Shown here in pieces: positions 9,714-18,024 of a stretch of 64,000 nt of DNA (positions are counted from its first letter, which is position 1; each line of letters begins with the position of its first letter). The position numbers and the translations under genes were made by a program. This stretch comes from Paraburkholderia lycopersici (GTDB lineage Bacteria > Pseudomonadota > Gammaproteobacteria > Burkholderiales > Burkholderiaceae), in NCBI RefSeq assembly GCF_900096975.1, contig NZ_FMYQ01000007.1, positions 1-64,000 on the forward strand. Direction: 5' to 3'. The notes under the pieces were generated by a model. The model was not told where the DNA came from and searched no databases. It saw only the letters and a list, made by a program, of their open reading frames with translations.

Positions 9714-10534
9714 GGCGTGCCTCCATGCGCAGCTTGCTGCGCGAGCAGTTCGTCGGGTGCGTCGAGGCTCGCGCCGGCGCTCCAGTGCGAGATCCACGAG
9801 GCGATGCCGTTGAGGTCGTGCGCGGTCTGCGAACTCGGCGCGCTCAGACAGAAGTTTTCGCCGGCTGCGAGCGCCGCGGGGACGCCGCTGTCGGCATGCA
9901 CGAGATAGGGCAGCATGGCTGCGCCGAGGCGCGCGCGCAGCAGCGAGACCACGTCCATGTGCAACTGGCGCGCGGGTACGACCGCATTGGCGACGAACAC
10001 GCTGCGCTTTTGCGCGCCCGCGAGCGCGGCGGCGAAGCGCGGCAGCGTCGCGCACGCCGTGGCGCAGGGCGTGAGAACGCCGAGCACGAGATCGGCGGCG
10101 TCGATGGCCTGGCGCGCGTGCGGCGAGGGCCACGTGCCCGCGTCGACCAGGGCGAGCGCGGGCTGCGGCAGGTCCACGCGGGCGAGCCGTTCGCGCAGCC
10201 AGCCTGGGTGCGCGTCGAGCCGGCTGCTGGCGTCGTCGCCGCCGGTTTCGTGCCCGTCTGCGAGGCGCCCCCACGGCAGCACGAACACGCCGTCGTCGCT
10301 TTGCAGCGCAGCGCGCGACCAGGCGTCGCCGGAGTCGGCGCCGCCCGCCAGATCCGCGACGAGGCCTTCGCGCGGGCTCTCGCGCAGCCCGAAATGCAGC
10401 GCGAGCACGTTGCTCGGATCGCATTCCACGGCGAGCGCGGCATGCTCGCGCGCGGCGAGCAGCCCGGCGAGCGCGGCCGTGAGCGTGGTGCGGCCCGCGC
10501 CGCCGACGGCGGAGACGATGGCGAGGGTTTTCAT
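9710..10534 (-). CDS. bcsQ: BcsQ, MinD/ParA-like cellulose biosynthesis ATPase
   Basis: A 274-residue SIMIBI-class protein. It begins KTLAIVSAVGGAGRTT, a Walker A-like loop in which the P-loop lysine is arginine; E. coli BcsQ also deviates there (GGVGTTT). The signature aspartates follow in VECDP and LALVDAGTW. In E. coli BcsQ pairs with BcsR and BcsE on the cytoplasmic side of the synthase and is needed for polar cellulose secretion. ATGA overlaps at both ends (bcsF stop and bcsA start) indicate tight translational coupling. The frame extends upstream over bcsF, but ATG 10534 fits the family's N terminus. Confidence 0.92.
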   Translation of the reverse strand: MKTLAIVSAVGGAGRTTLTAALAGLLAAREHAALAVECDPSNVLALHFGLRESPREGLVADLAGGADSGDAWSRAALQSDDGVFVLPWGRLADGHETGGDDASSRLDAHPGWLRERLARVDLPQPALALVDAGTWPSPHARQAIDAADLVLGVLTPCATACATLPRFAAALAGAQKRSVFVANAVVPARQLHMDVVSLLRARLGAAMLPYLVHADSGVPAALAAGENFCLSAPSSQTAHDLNGIASWISHWSAGASLDAPDELLAQQAAHGGTP

Positions 10535-10734
10535 CGGCGCGGCCCCGTCTGGTCGAAGCGGCGCTGGCCGCGAATCAGCAGCGGGTCGAGCTGCGCCGGC
10601 AACTGGAGCGGGCGCGAACGCGCGGGACGCAGCCACACCGGCACGAAGCGCGCAAGACGCAGGCGCCAGCCGATCCAGTAGAGCGGCACGGCGAGTACCA
10701 GGCCCCAGACAAAGTAACCGAGGAAGAAGCTCAT
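10531..10734 (-). CDS. bcsF: BcsF, small membrane protein of cellulose synthesis
   Basis: A 67-residue protein with one N-terminal membrane segment (FFLGYFVWGLVLAVPLYWI) and a basic cytoplasmic tail. This matches BcsF in size, topology and position between bcsE and the bcsQ/bcsA/bcsG genes. In enterobacteria BcsF recruits BcsE to the membrane and supports BcsG-dependent pEtN modification. It begins 9 bp after bcsE ends. Confidence 0.85.
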   Translation of the reverse strand: MSFFLGYFVWGLVLAVPLYWIGWRLRLARFVPVWLRPARSRPLQLPAQLDPLLIRGQRRFDQTGPRR

Positions 10735-10743
10735 GTCGCGCTC

Positions 10744-12555
10744 CTATGCTTTGAGCGGCAGCGGCGCGCGGCGCGGTGCGGCGCGCGGTTTTGCGCTGTC
10801 ATGGCGGGCAGCGGTTTCGAGCGCGGGCAGCAGGCCGCCGGCGATGGGCGCCGCAGGTTCCGGCGACCCCGCCGGCGTATCCGGTGCGTCAGGCACAGCG
10901 GCCACCGGTTGCGCGGTCGGGCCGTTCGCCCGCCCCGGCGCCGCAGCCGGTTGCTCCGCGTTGATCGCGAGCCAGCCCGAATAGTCGGGCGGCGGCGTGG
11001 TTTCGATCTCGTCGGCGAGCGCGTCGAGCGCGTCGGTGATCGTGCGGCCGTCGCCGTAGCGTTCCTCGCCCTGGAACAGTTCGGCGAGCGGGCGCTGGAA
11101 TACGCGCTGGCAAACGGCGTCGGCGTCGCTCAGGCGGCACGCGAAGAAAAACACATAAAGGCTGTCGCCGCTCGCCGTCACGATGTCTCCCGCGCGGCGC
11201 AGATGGCAGTCCTTGAGCGCGTCCACGTGCGCGACCTCGGGCATCAGCGCGAGGCGGATCAGCACGCTCGGTAGCTGGATCACGCGGCTGCGCTCCACCG
11301 CCGAGCGCACGAGCTCGACGAAGTGCGCCGAGCTCACGTAGCCAGTTTCCTCGCCATGCACCACGGCGGCCAGCGCCGTGCGGTAGTCGGCGGGCATGGG
11401 CCGCGAATATACCTGGCCCTGCAGGCTCTCGACGATCGCCTCGACCTGCGCGAGCGACGTCTGGCGTGCGATCACGCGATTCGCGCCGAGGTTGAGCATG
11501 AGCGACTCGTAGCGCATGGCCACGGCATCCTCGCGCACGATGATCTTGAGCGCCTCGCCGCATTGCAGCCGCAGCGTGTGCACCTGCCCGGCGAGCGTTT
11601 CGAGGTCGCGGTTCACGCTGAAGTCGAGGATCACCGTGGCCGCGATCGAAGTGCGCGCGGCGGCCACGGCGGCCTCGTTGTTGTCGACGACCTGCCAGGC
11701 GGGCGGCAGCACGCGCTCGTGCAGCATGGCGTCGCGCGAAACGATCACGCGGCCTTCGTCGGGCGCGAGCAGGCCCGCCTCGCCGATCTCGCTCTCGAAC
11801 GTTCCGCCCGAAACCGTGAGGCGGTGATCGGCCGCGGAAAAGCGCAGCGGCAGCGTCTGGCTGCCGTGCACGGCGTCCCCCGCGCGCCAGAACGCCACCT
11901 CCCAGTGATACTGGCCCCGTACCTGGTGCAGTTGCGCCGCACCCGCGAAGCGCGCCTGGAACGCGGCCAGTTCAGGGTGCTCCCGGTCGTCGCCGAGACC
12001 GGGCGGCGCCGTGACCATCAGCACACCGTAACGGTGCTGCGCGCACCAGCCGGCGAGCCGCGCGCCCTGGCCCGCGAGCGCGGCGGCGTCCTGCCAGTTG
12101 AAGAATGCCTCCGCGCCCTCGATGAAGAACTGGCTCTCGGGCGCCGCGCACTGGTGGGCGAGCGCGTCGAGCGCCTCGATGAGCACCTGCGCGCCGTCGC
12201 GATCGGCGACCGGACGCAGCGCGCACACGTTTGCCCACGCGTGCGTGGAGCCGGGCCTGTCGATGTCGACGCCATGATCGCGCAGCGTGGCGGCAAGGCT
12301 CGCGGCGTCGCGCGTGGAGAGCACGGTGGCGGGGCCCGCGAGCGCGGCGGCGGCGGTTTGCCAGAAGAACGCGTCGCGCGCGGGCGAGGCGCTCGCGTAG
12401 ACCACGTGCATCTGGCCCGCGCCGAGGGTGGCGAGCGTGGCCGGCAGGCCGTCGATGGCGAGCGGCTCGCGGCGCGCGAGGCGCGAGAACAGCGAGCGTC
12501 GCGTATCGCGTCCGGCGCCGGCGGGCGCGGCGGGGAGTATGGCGGGATCGTTCAT
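10744..12555 (-). CDS. bcsE: BcsE, c-di-GMP-binding cellulose biosynthesis protein
   Basis: A 603-residue cytoplasmic protein of the BcsE family. The N-terminal part is a degenerate RecA-like/REC-like platform. The C-terminal GIL domain carries the I-site-like RxGD motif (LRRAGDI) near residue 453, which binds c-di-GMP in E. coli BcsE. A proline/alanine-rich tail of about 90 residues follows. BcsE tunes synthase output and bridges BcsRQ to BcsF. The start ATG at 12555 lies 71 bp after bcsC. The frame is open far upstream over bcsC, but only as shadow sequence. Confidence 0.93.
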   Translation of the reverse strand: MNDPAILPAAPAGAGRDTRRSLFSRLARREPLAIDGLPATLATLGAGQMHVVYASASPARDAFFWQTAAAALAGPATVLSTRDAASLAATLRDHGVDIDRPGSTHAWANVCALRPVADRDGAQVLIEALDALAHQCAAPESQFFIEGAEAFFNWQDAAALAGQGARLAGWCAQHRYGVLMVTAPPGLGDDREHPELAAFQARFAGAAQLHQVRGQYHWEVAFWRAGDAVHGSQTLPLRFSAADHRLTVSGGTFESEIGEAGLLAPDEGRVIVSRDAMLHERVLPPAWQVVDNNEAAVAAARTSIAATVILDFSVNRDLETLAGQVHTLRLQCGEALKIIVREDAVAMRYESLMLNLGANRVIARQTSLAQVEAIVESLQGQVYSRPMPADYRTALAAVVHGEETGYVSSAHFVELVRSAVERSRVIQLPSVLIRLALMPEVAHVDALKDCHLRRAGDIVTASGDSLYVFFFACRLSDADAVCQRVFQRPLAELFQGEERYGDGRTITDALDALADEIETTPPPDYSGWLAINAEQPAAAPGRANGPTAQPVAAVPDAPDTPAGSPEPAAPIAGGLLPALETAARHDSAKPRAAPRRAPLPLKA

Positions 12556-12626
12556 CGTCTTGCTCGGGTCGCGGGGTTCGTCGTCATCATGCGCGCTTGC
12601 TCGGTTATCCGGATCGGCTGGCGAGG

Positions 12627-15600
12627 TCAATAAGCCGAATAAGGCGTGACCGGCCGCGGCGGGAACGGCACCTGACCTTTCTGCGGGGAGAAGAAGTAAC
12701 GCATGTAGAGCACTCCCACGTTCGGCGCGTAGTCGCGCGACCGGTCGATCGAAAAGCGCCCGCCGACCACGAAATGCGGCGTCACGCGATATTCGAGCGC
12801 CGCTTCGAGCGTATAGCTGAAGCCGCCGCCCGAGCCGCCGCCGAAGTAGGGCGAGCCGAGGTCGTTGGCGTTCATGAAGGCGAGCGCCTGGGCCTGCAGG
12901 CCGGGCCGCGTCGGGAAGAACGGCGACTCGTCCTCGTTGGTGAACGACATGCCCACCGATCCGTCGATTTCCCACGAAAGCTTCTTGTAGCGGCCGGTCC
13001 AGTCGAGCGGGATGCCGACCGAAAAATAGCTCTGCGGGCTGTAGTAGCCGCCGTTTCCGAACGTGTAGTTGTGCTCGTTCTTCGAGTACTTCCAGTAATT
13101 GAGTGTCAGGCCGCTCGACACGACCTGGTCGGGCCGCCTGAACACCGACCAGTCGTAGCCGCTGCGGATCTTGAACTCCTGATTGGTCTGCACGTTCTTG
13201 CCGGTCAGCAGGCCGAAGCCGATGCTCGTGAATATCGTGCCGGGCCCGAAGTCCTGCGCGCCGCGCACGGTGAAGCCGTTGCGCACCACGCCGCCCCACA
13301 GCTCGCCGGTCACGGGATCGCGCCCGCCCGCATAGGAAACGAGGCTTGCGGTGACGGACCGCCGCGAGACGTCGAACGAAAGCGACGCGTGCCGGAAATC
13401 GTGCCGGTACTGAATGCCGCCCAGCACGCTCTGGATCGGAAAGCCCACGGGCGTGCTGCCGATGTCGGCGCGCCAGCTGTTGTTCGCGCCGCTGAACTCG
13501 TAACCCGCTGCGAGCGCGACGCCCGTCGCCATTTCGTTGACGGGCGAGAGCCCGGCGTTGCCGAGCGCGGCGATCTTGCCATACCTGTCCGCGGTATCGA
13601 GGTCGTTGGCGGGCAGCGTGCCGGCGTTCAGATAGACCGTGTCCGCGTGGAAGAAATAGTGGCCCGTATAGCCGTCGGGAATGCGCACGTAAACTGGCGC
13701 TTCGGTGGCGTGCAGCTCCGAGATGCCGGCGTCTCCGGAGAGATTCGACTGATACCAGCCGGTCGCGACCTGCCCCTGCTTGCGGTCTTCGAGGCCTTGC
13801 AGCGCGCGGCCCGCCGACGTCGTGCCGTCGGCGTCGGGCTGCGTGCCCGCGGCCTGCTCCTGCGCGCGCGAGGCGCGGTAGAGGTTCGCGGCTTCGTTGT
13901 ACTCGCCGCGCGCCTGGGCGACGCGTCCCGCCTGGATCGTGATATCGGGGTTGTCGGGATACTGCTCGCGCAACGGCTCGACGACGGCCGAAGCCTCGTC
14001 GTCGAGCCCGAGCGCCGTGAAGCGCCGCGCCACGGCAAGGCGCGTGTCGACGTCGTTGTCGGCGGTATCGGCCAGCACTGCACGCACCATCTCCGCAGCC
14101 TCCCGGTCTCGGCCCATGCGCTCCAGCATACGCGCAACGGCGAGGCGTGCGTCGGCGTCGTCGGGTTGCGCGGCAAGCACCTTCCGCGCCGAGGCTATCG
14201 CGTCCCTGTAGTCGCCCTTCGCTTCGAGCAGGTCGACTTCCGCGAGCAGCCAGCGCCGGTTCGACTTGAGTCGGCCGGGCACCGCGTCGAGCGTATGGCG
14301 CGCGCCTGTCAGGTCGCCCGCTTCGATCTGGCGGTCGGTTTCTCGCACGGCGAGGCGCAGCTCCTGGTCGTCGAGACTGGCCAGCTGCTCCCCGGTGATG
14401 CCGGGCTGATCGCGGGTCGCGTCGATCCAGTTCGCCCAGGCGTCGTCGCGGTTGGCCGCCGCGAGCAGTTCGCCGTAGCGCACGCGCGCGCCGTTCGCCG
14501 CCGGGTCGTCGGGGTGCGCGGCGAGCCAGTCCTGCACGAGCTTCAGGCCCCGGTCCGTCTCGCCGATCGCGATCCACTCGCGCCCGACCGAAGCGAGCAT
14601 CTGCGGATCGTTGGCCGCATTGGCGTCGTCGGCAGCCGAGTCGAGCAGCGCGCGCGCCTCGTCTTCCTTGCCCTGCGCGATGAGCTGGCGGGCCTGCGCG
14701 AGCTTTCTTTGCGCGGCGAGGTTGCCCATCAGCTCGCGCATGCCTTCGCTGCGCTCGGCGGCGGGCACGGCGTCGAGCTGCGCGGCGGCCGCGTCGACGT
14801 CGTCCACGGAATTCAGATAGAGCGCCGTGGCGTAGCGCATGTCGGGCGAGGGCGAAACGCGCAGGCCGTCTTCCATCACCTCGCGGCCGAGCGCGGGCAG
14901 GCCGAGGTCGCGATACTGGCGCGCGAGCGTGAAGCGCGTCCAGGCGTCGTCGGGCGTGAGCCGCACGGCCTCTTCGAGTGCCGCGATGGCCGGGCTTTTG
15001 CGGTTGTCGGCGAGCAGCTGGTCGGCCTGGATCGACAGCAGTTCGGCGTGCAGCCGCTTGAGCTCGGCGCTCGAACCGCTCACGCGCGGCGTGGTCGCGG
15101 CGATGAGCGGGCCGACCTCGGCTTCGCGACGGGTTTCGCGCAGCACCGTCACGAGGCCGCGCAGCGCGTCCATGTCGGGCTTGGGCGCGTCGACGAGCGG
15201 ACGCAGCACGGCTTCGGCTTCCGGCCACTTCTTCTGCGCGATGAGCGCGTTGCCCAGGATGTCGGTGGCGCTCGTGTTGCCCGGATCGAGCCTGAGCGCC
15301 TCGCGCGCGAGCGCTTCGGCCTCTGCGGGCTTGCCTTGGGAATTGGCCTCGCGCGCCTTCGCGATGGTGCCCCAGATGGCGGCCGTTTTTTCGAGGCTGC
15401 GCCACTTGCCGGCGTTGTCCGGGTCGAGCTTGAGCGCGCGGGCGAACAGTTCGCGCGCCTCGTCGTGGCGGCCTTCACGCAGCCGCACGAGGCCGAGCGC
15501 GCCGATCGTCTCGCCGTCGTTGGGGTTGGCGCGCTGGGCGCTTTGCAGCGAGGTTTCGGCGTCTTTCAGATCGCCGCGATCGAGCTGCGCGAGACCGCGC

Positions 15601-16745
15601 GCGCGGTCGGCGGCGCCGGGGCCGGGGCGGGCGCGGGCCTGGGCGGCCCCGCCGCCGCCGGGCGCGCGCGAGGGCGCCGGCGCCGTGATGACGGCCGACG
15701 GGTTCTGCGCCTCGGCAAGCGCCTGCGCCTGTCCTTTCGCCCCGACTAGCTTGCCGAGATCGGCCACGGTTTGGCGGGCGTCGGTATCGTCGGGCACCTC
15801 CTGCAGATAACGCAGATACCACACGTAATAGGCGGGATCGTCGTGACCCGCGCTCGCCAGCGCGCGCCGCCACAGTTCGAGCGCGAGCGCGCGGTTGCTG
15901 TCCTGGCGACGGTACACGCGATAGATCAGGTTGAGGCCTTCCATGCGCGTGTCGGCGCGGTCGGTGAGCAGGTCGCCGAGGATCAGCGCGAGGCGCGGGT
16001 CGTCGGGATTCTGCCGCACGCGCGCGCGCAGTTCGCCGATCGCGCGCGCGCGGCCTTCGGTCGTGCCCGCGAGGATGCGGTAGTAGTCGCGCGCGAGATC
16101 GCCCGCCGGCGCGCCGTTCGGAAACAGCTTGAGCAGGCGCGCCGAGGCTTCGTCGCTTTTCCCCGCCGCCGAGAGCAGGCGAATTTGCGCCATCTCCATC
16201 TTGCCGCTCGTGGCGACGCGGTAGGCGTCATTGAGCTCCTTCGTGGCGCTCGCGTTCGGGGCGATCTTCCTGAGCCGCGCGAGGATCTTCGCGGCTTCGG
16301 CGGGACGGTTCGAGCGCAGCTCGATCTGGCCGAGCAGCGCGAGCGCGTCGGGTTGCTGAGGGTCGAACAGCAGCGCCTTCTGCACGAGGCCGCGCGCGAC
16401 GTCCGGCCGGTCCTTGCCTTCCCACATGCGCGCGGCCGAGAGCAGTTGCGCGGCCTGGGCGGCGGGCGTCGCGGCGCTGGTGCCGACGTTGGTGCCGGGT
16501 TGGGTGCCGGGTCTGGGTCCCGCCTGCGCGCAGGCGAGGTACGGCGAGGCCGCGAAGACCAGCGCGACGAGGCGCGCCATGTTCGGCGACAAGGCCGGCC
16601 ACGGGCGCGGCGGCAAGCCTGGACCGGCCGCGCCCGGCGAGGCGCGTGCGCCCGCGCGCCGCGCCGCGCGGCGCGCGCTGCGCCCACGGACGGCGCCGGC
16701 GTGCGCGGGGGCGTTCAGCGCGGCGTGGGGCATGCGCTCGTCCAT
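12627..16745 (-). CDS. bcsC: BcsC, outer-membrane cellulose export protein
   Basis: Exports cellulose through the periplasm and outer membrane. A signal-like segment (MARLVALVFAASPYLACAQ) is at residues 55-73. A long array of TPR repeats follows (for example RDGQ-type helices around LGQIELRSNRPAEAAKIL) to about residue 1000. The C-terminal 300 or so residues form the BcsC beta-barrel domain and end in an aromatic residue. About 1370 residues is somewhat longer than E. coli BcsC. ATG 16745 overlaps the bcsZ end by 31 bp. ATG 16583, at the signal peptide, is a real alternative, since the first 54 residues are arginine/alanine-rich. Confidence 0.94.
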   Translation of the reverse strand: MDERMPHAALNAPAHAGAVRGRSARRAARRAGARASPGAAGPGLPPRPWPALSPNMARLVALVFAASPYLACAQAGPRPGTQPGTNVGTSAATPAAQAAQLLSAARMWEGKDRPDVARGLVQKALLFDPQQPDALALLGQIELRSNRPAEAAKILARLRKIAPNASATKELNDAYRVATSGKMEMAQIRLLSAAGKSDEASARLLKLFPNGAPAGDLARDYYRILAGTTEGRARAIGELRARVRQNPDDPRLALILGDLLTDRADTRMEGLNLIYRVYRRQDSNRALALELWRRALASAGHDDPAYYVWYLRYLQEVPDDTDARQTVADLGKLVGAKGQAQALAEAQNPSAVITAPAPSRAPGGGGAAQARARPGPGAADRARGLAQLDRGDLKDAETSLQSAQRANPNDGETIGALGLVRLREGRHDEARELFARALKLDPDNAGKWRSLEKTAAIWGTIAKAREANSQGKPAEAEALAREALRLDPGNTSATDILGNALIAQKKWPEAEAVLRPLVDAPKPDMDALRGLVTVLRETRREAEVGPLIAATTPRVSGSSAELKRLHAELLSIQADQLLADNRKSPAIAALEEAVRLTPDDAWTRFTLARQYRDLGLPALGREVMEDGLRVSPSPDMRYATALYLNSVDDVDAAAAQLDAVPAAERSEGMRELMGNLAAQRKLAQARQLIAQGKEDEARALLDSAADDANAANDPQMLASVGREWIAIGETDRGLKLVQDWLAAHPDDPAANGARVRYGELLAAANRDDAWANWIDATRDQPGITGEQLASLDDQELRLAVRETDRQIEAGDLTGARHTLDAVPGRLKSNRRWLLAEVDLLEAKGDYRDAIASARKVLAAQPDDADARLAVARMLERMGRDREAAEMVRAVLADTADNDVDTRLAVARRFTALGLDDEASAVVEPLREQYPDNPDITIQAGRVAQARGEYNEAANLYRASRAQEQAAGTQPDADGTTSAGRALQGLEDRKQGQVATGWYQSNLSGDAGISELHATEAPVYVRIPDGYTGHYFFHADTVYLNAGTLPANDLDTADRYGKIAALGNAGLSPVNEMATGVALAAGYEFSGANNSWRADIGSTPVGFPIQSVLGGIQYRHDFRHASLSFDVSRRSVTASLVSYAGGRDPVTGELWGGVVRNGFTVRGAQDFGPGTIFTSIGFGLLTGKNVQTNQEFKIRSGYDWSVFRRPDQVVSSGLTLNYWKYSKNEHNYTFGNGGYYSPQSYFSVGIPLDWTGRYKKLSWEIDGSVGMSFTNEDESPFFPTRPGLQAQALAFMNANDLGSPYFGGGSGGGFSYTLEAALEYRVTPHFVVGGRFSIDRSRDYAPNVGVLYMRYFFSPQKGQVPFPPRPVTPYSAY

Positions 16746-18022
16746 GCTGGGGCGACGCGGCCTTGCGCGTCGAAACGGTAGAACCCGTCGAGATAGCCGA
16801 GGCCGAAGAGCATCAGCACGCTGCTGTAGTAGCCGGGCGGCGACTGCTGTGCGAGCGTGCGGCTTCTCTGGACCTGGGTGCTCGCGAGATCGGCGCGGCC
16901 GAGCGCGGCCAGATACGGCGCAACGGCTGCGGAAAAACCGCCGTTGCCCGCGTTCGGCCCGGGGGTGCCGGTGCGCGTATCGACGCGTTCGGGCGCAAAC
17001 CCGCGTGCGCCGACAAAGTCCGCGAGCGGCCTGAAGGTGGTCAGCGTGCCGGCGCGCAGCGGGTCGTCACTGGCGAGCATGCCTGCCCACAGGTACACGC
17101 GGATCGCGTTGTAGGCGCTTTCGGCCTGGGTTTGCGCGTCGGGCGCGAAACCGCCGCTCGCGTGGTATTCGACCCAGTCGGGCGAGTAGCCCTTGGGCGC
17201 GGTGTCGTTGACGAGCCGCGTCGACGAGACAAGCAGCGCCTTCCATTCGCTCGACTGCGGCTGATCGAGCAAGAAGCGGCGCATCACCTGCAGCGGCACG
17301 TAGCTCGGATTCAGGCGCCAGCCGTCCTTGCCGATCGTGAAGCCGACCGGCCCCGGCAGCACCGTGCGCCCGAGGCCCGGCAGCACGGCGGTTTCCTCGC
17401 GCACGATGTTGCGCGCCATCACGGTCCCGAGCGCCGTATAGCGCCGCTCGTTCCATAGACGTCCCGCTTCGAGCAGCGTGTAGGCGATCCAGAGGTCGGC
17501 GTCGCTGGCGGAGTTGCCGTCGATCACGCCCCACTGCGGCTCGCCGGCCTGCGCGGCGCCCGCTGCGGCGGCGGCCGACGCCCCCGAACTCCCAGACGCC
17601 GCCGCAGCCGCGACCGGCTTTCCGTCCTCGCCGATGTCGCGCCGCCCCCAGACCCACGCGGGCAGATGCGAGGCGAGATCGCCCTGCGCGAGATTGTTCT
17701 CGGTCCACGCGAGGACTTTCTCGAAGCTCGCGCGGTCATTCGCGACGAGCGCGAAGAAGAGCGCGTAGGACTGCCCTTCGGAGACGGTCACCTGGCGCGG
17801 CGTGCTCGCGTCGATCACGCGCCCGTCCGCGCTCAGCAGGGTGCTGCGAAACGCGCTCCATGCGGGCCACGCGCAGGCGGTGGCGGTGCCGGGCGCGGCC
17901 GCCCGTGCCGCGCCGGCCGGCGGCAGCAGGGCCAGCGGCGCGCATGCGAGCGCACCGGCCGCGAGCCAGCGCGCGAGGCGTGGCGCCAGAACGGGCGCGA
18001 GCGAGGCCAGGCCCGGACGCAT
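16715..18022 (-). CDS. bcsZ: BcsZ, periplasmic endo-1,4-beta-glucanase (GH8)
   Basis: Family 8 glycoside hydrolase that trims cellulose in the periplasm. An alanine-rich signal peptide (about 40 residues) is followed by CAWPAWSAFRSTLL. VSEGQSYALFFALV contains the catalytic acid glutamate, and SASDADLWIAYTLLEA is the GH8 signature. The start ATG at 18022 is 2 bases beyond the bcsB stop. A poly-alanine/serine insertion near residue 150 (GEDGKPVAAAAASGSS) is probably a surface loop. The protein is 435 residues; E. coli BcsZ is about 370. Confidence 0.95.
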   Translation of the reverse strand: MRPGLASLAPVLAPRLARWLAAGALACAPLALLPPAGAARAAAPGTATACAWPAWSAFRSTLLSADGRVIDASTPRQVTVSEGQSYALFFALVANDRASFEKVLAWTENNLAQGDLASHLPAWVWGRRDIGEDGKPVAAAAASGSSGASAAAAAGAAQAGEPQWGVIDGNSASDADLWIAYTLLEAGRLWNERRYTALGTVMARNIVREETAVLPGLGRTVLPGPVGFTIGKDGWRLNPSYVPLQVMRRFLLDQPQSSEWKALLVSSTRLVNDTAPKGYSPDWVEYHASGGFAPDAQTQAESAYNAIRVYLWAGMLASDDPLRAGTLTTFRPLADFVGARGFAPERVDTRTGTPGPNAGNGGFSAAVAPYLAALGRADLASTQVQRSRTLAQQSPPGYYSSVLMLFGLGYLDGFYRFDAQGRVAPAWTSACPTPR

Positions 18023-18024
18023 CG

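Noticed and set aside
4890..9908. A 1672-codon open frame on the plus strand across the bcs genes
   Set aside because: It is the antisense shadow of bcsR-bcsG-bcsA-bcsQ in GC-rich DNA: composition is dominated by Arg, Ala and Glu/His, there is no ribosome site, and the minus-strand genes carry clear conserved motifs.
12231..15749. A 1172-codon plus-strand frame and a 1553-codon minus-strand frame over bcsC/bcsE
   Set aside because: Both are out-of-frame readings of bcsC. Only the last 603 codons of the minus-strand frame are real, as bcsE.
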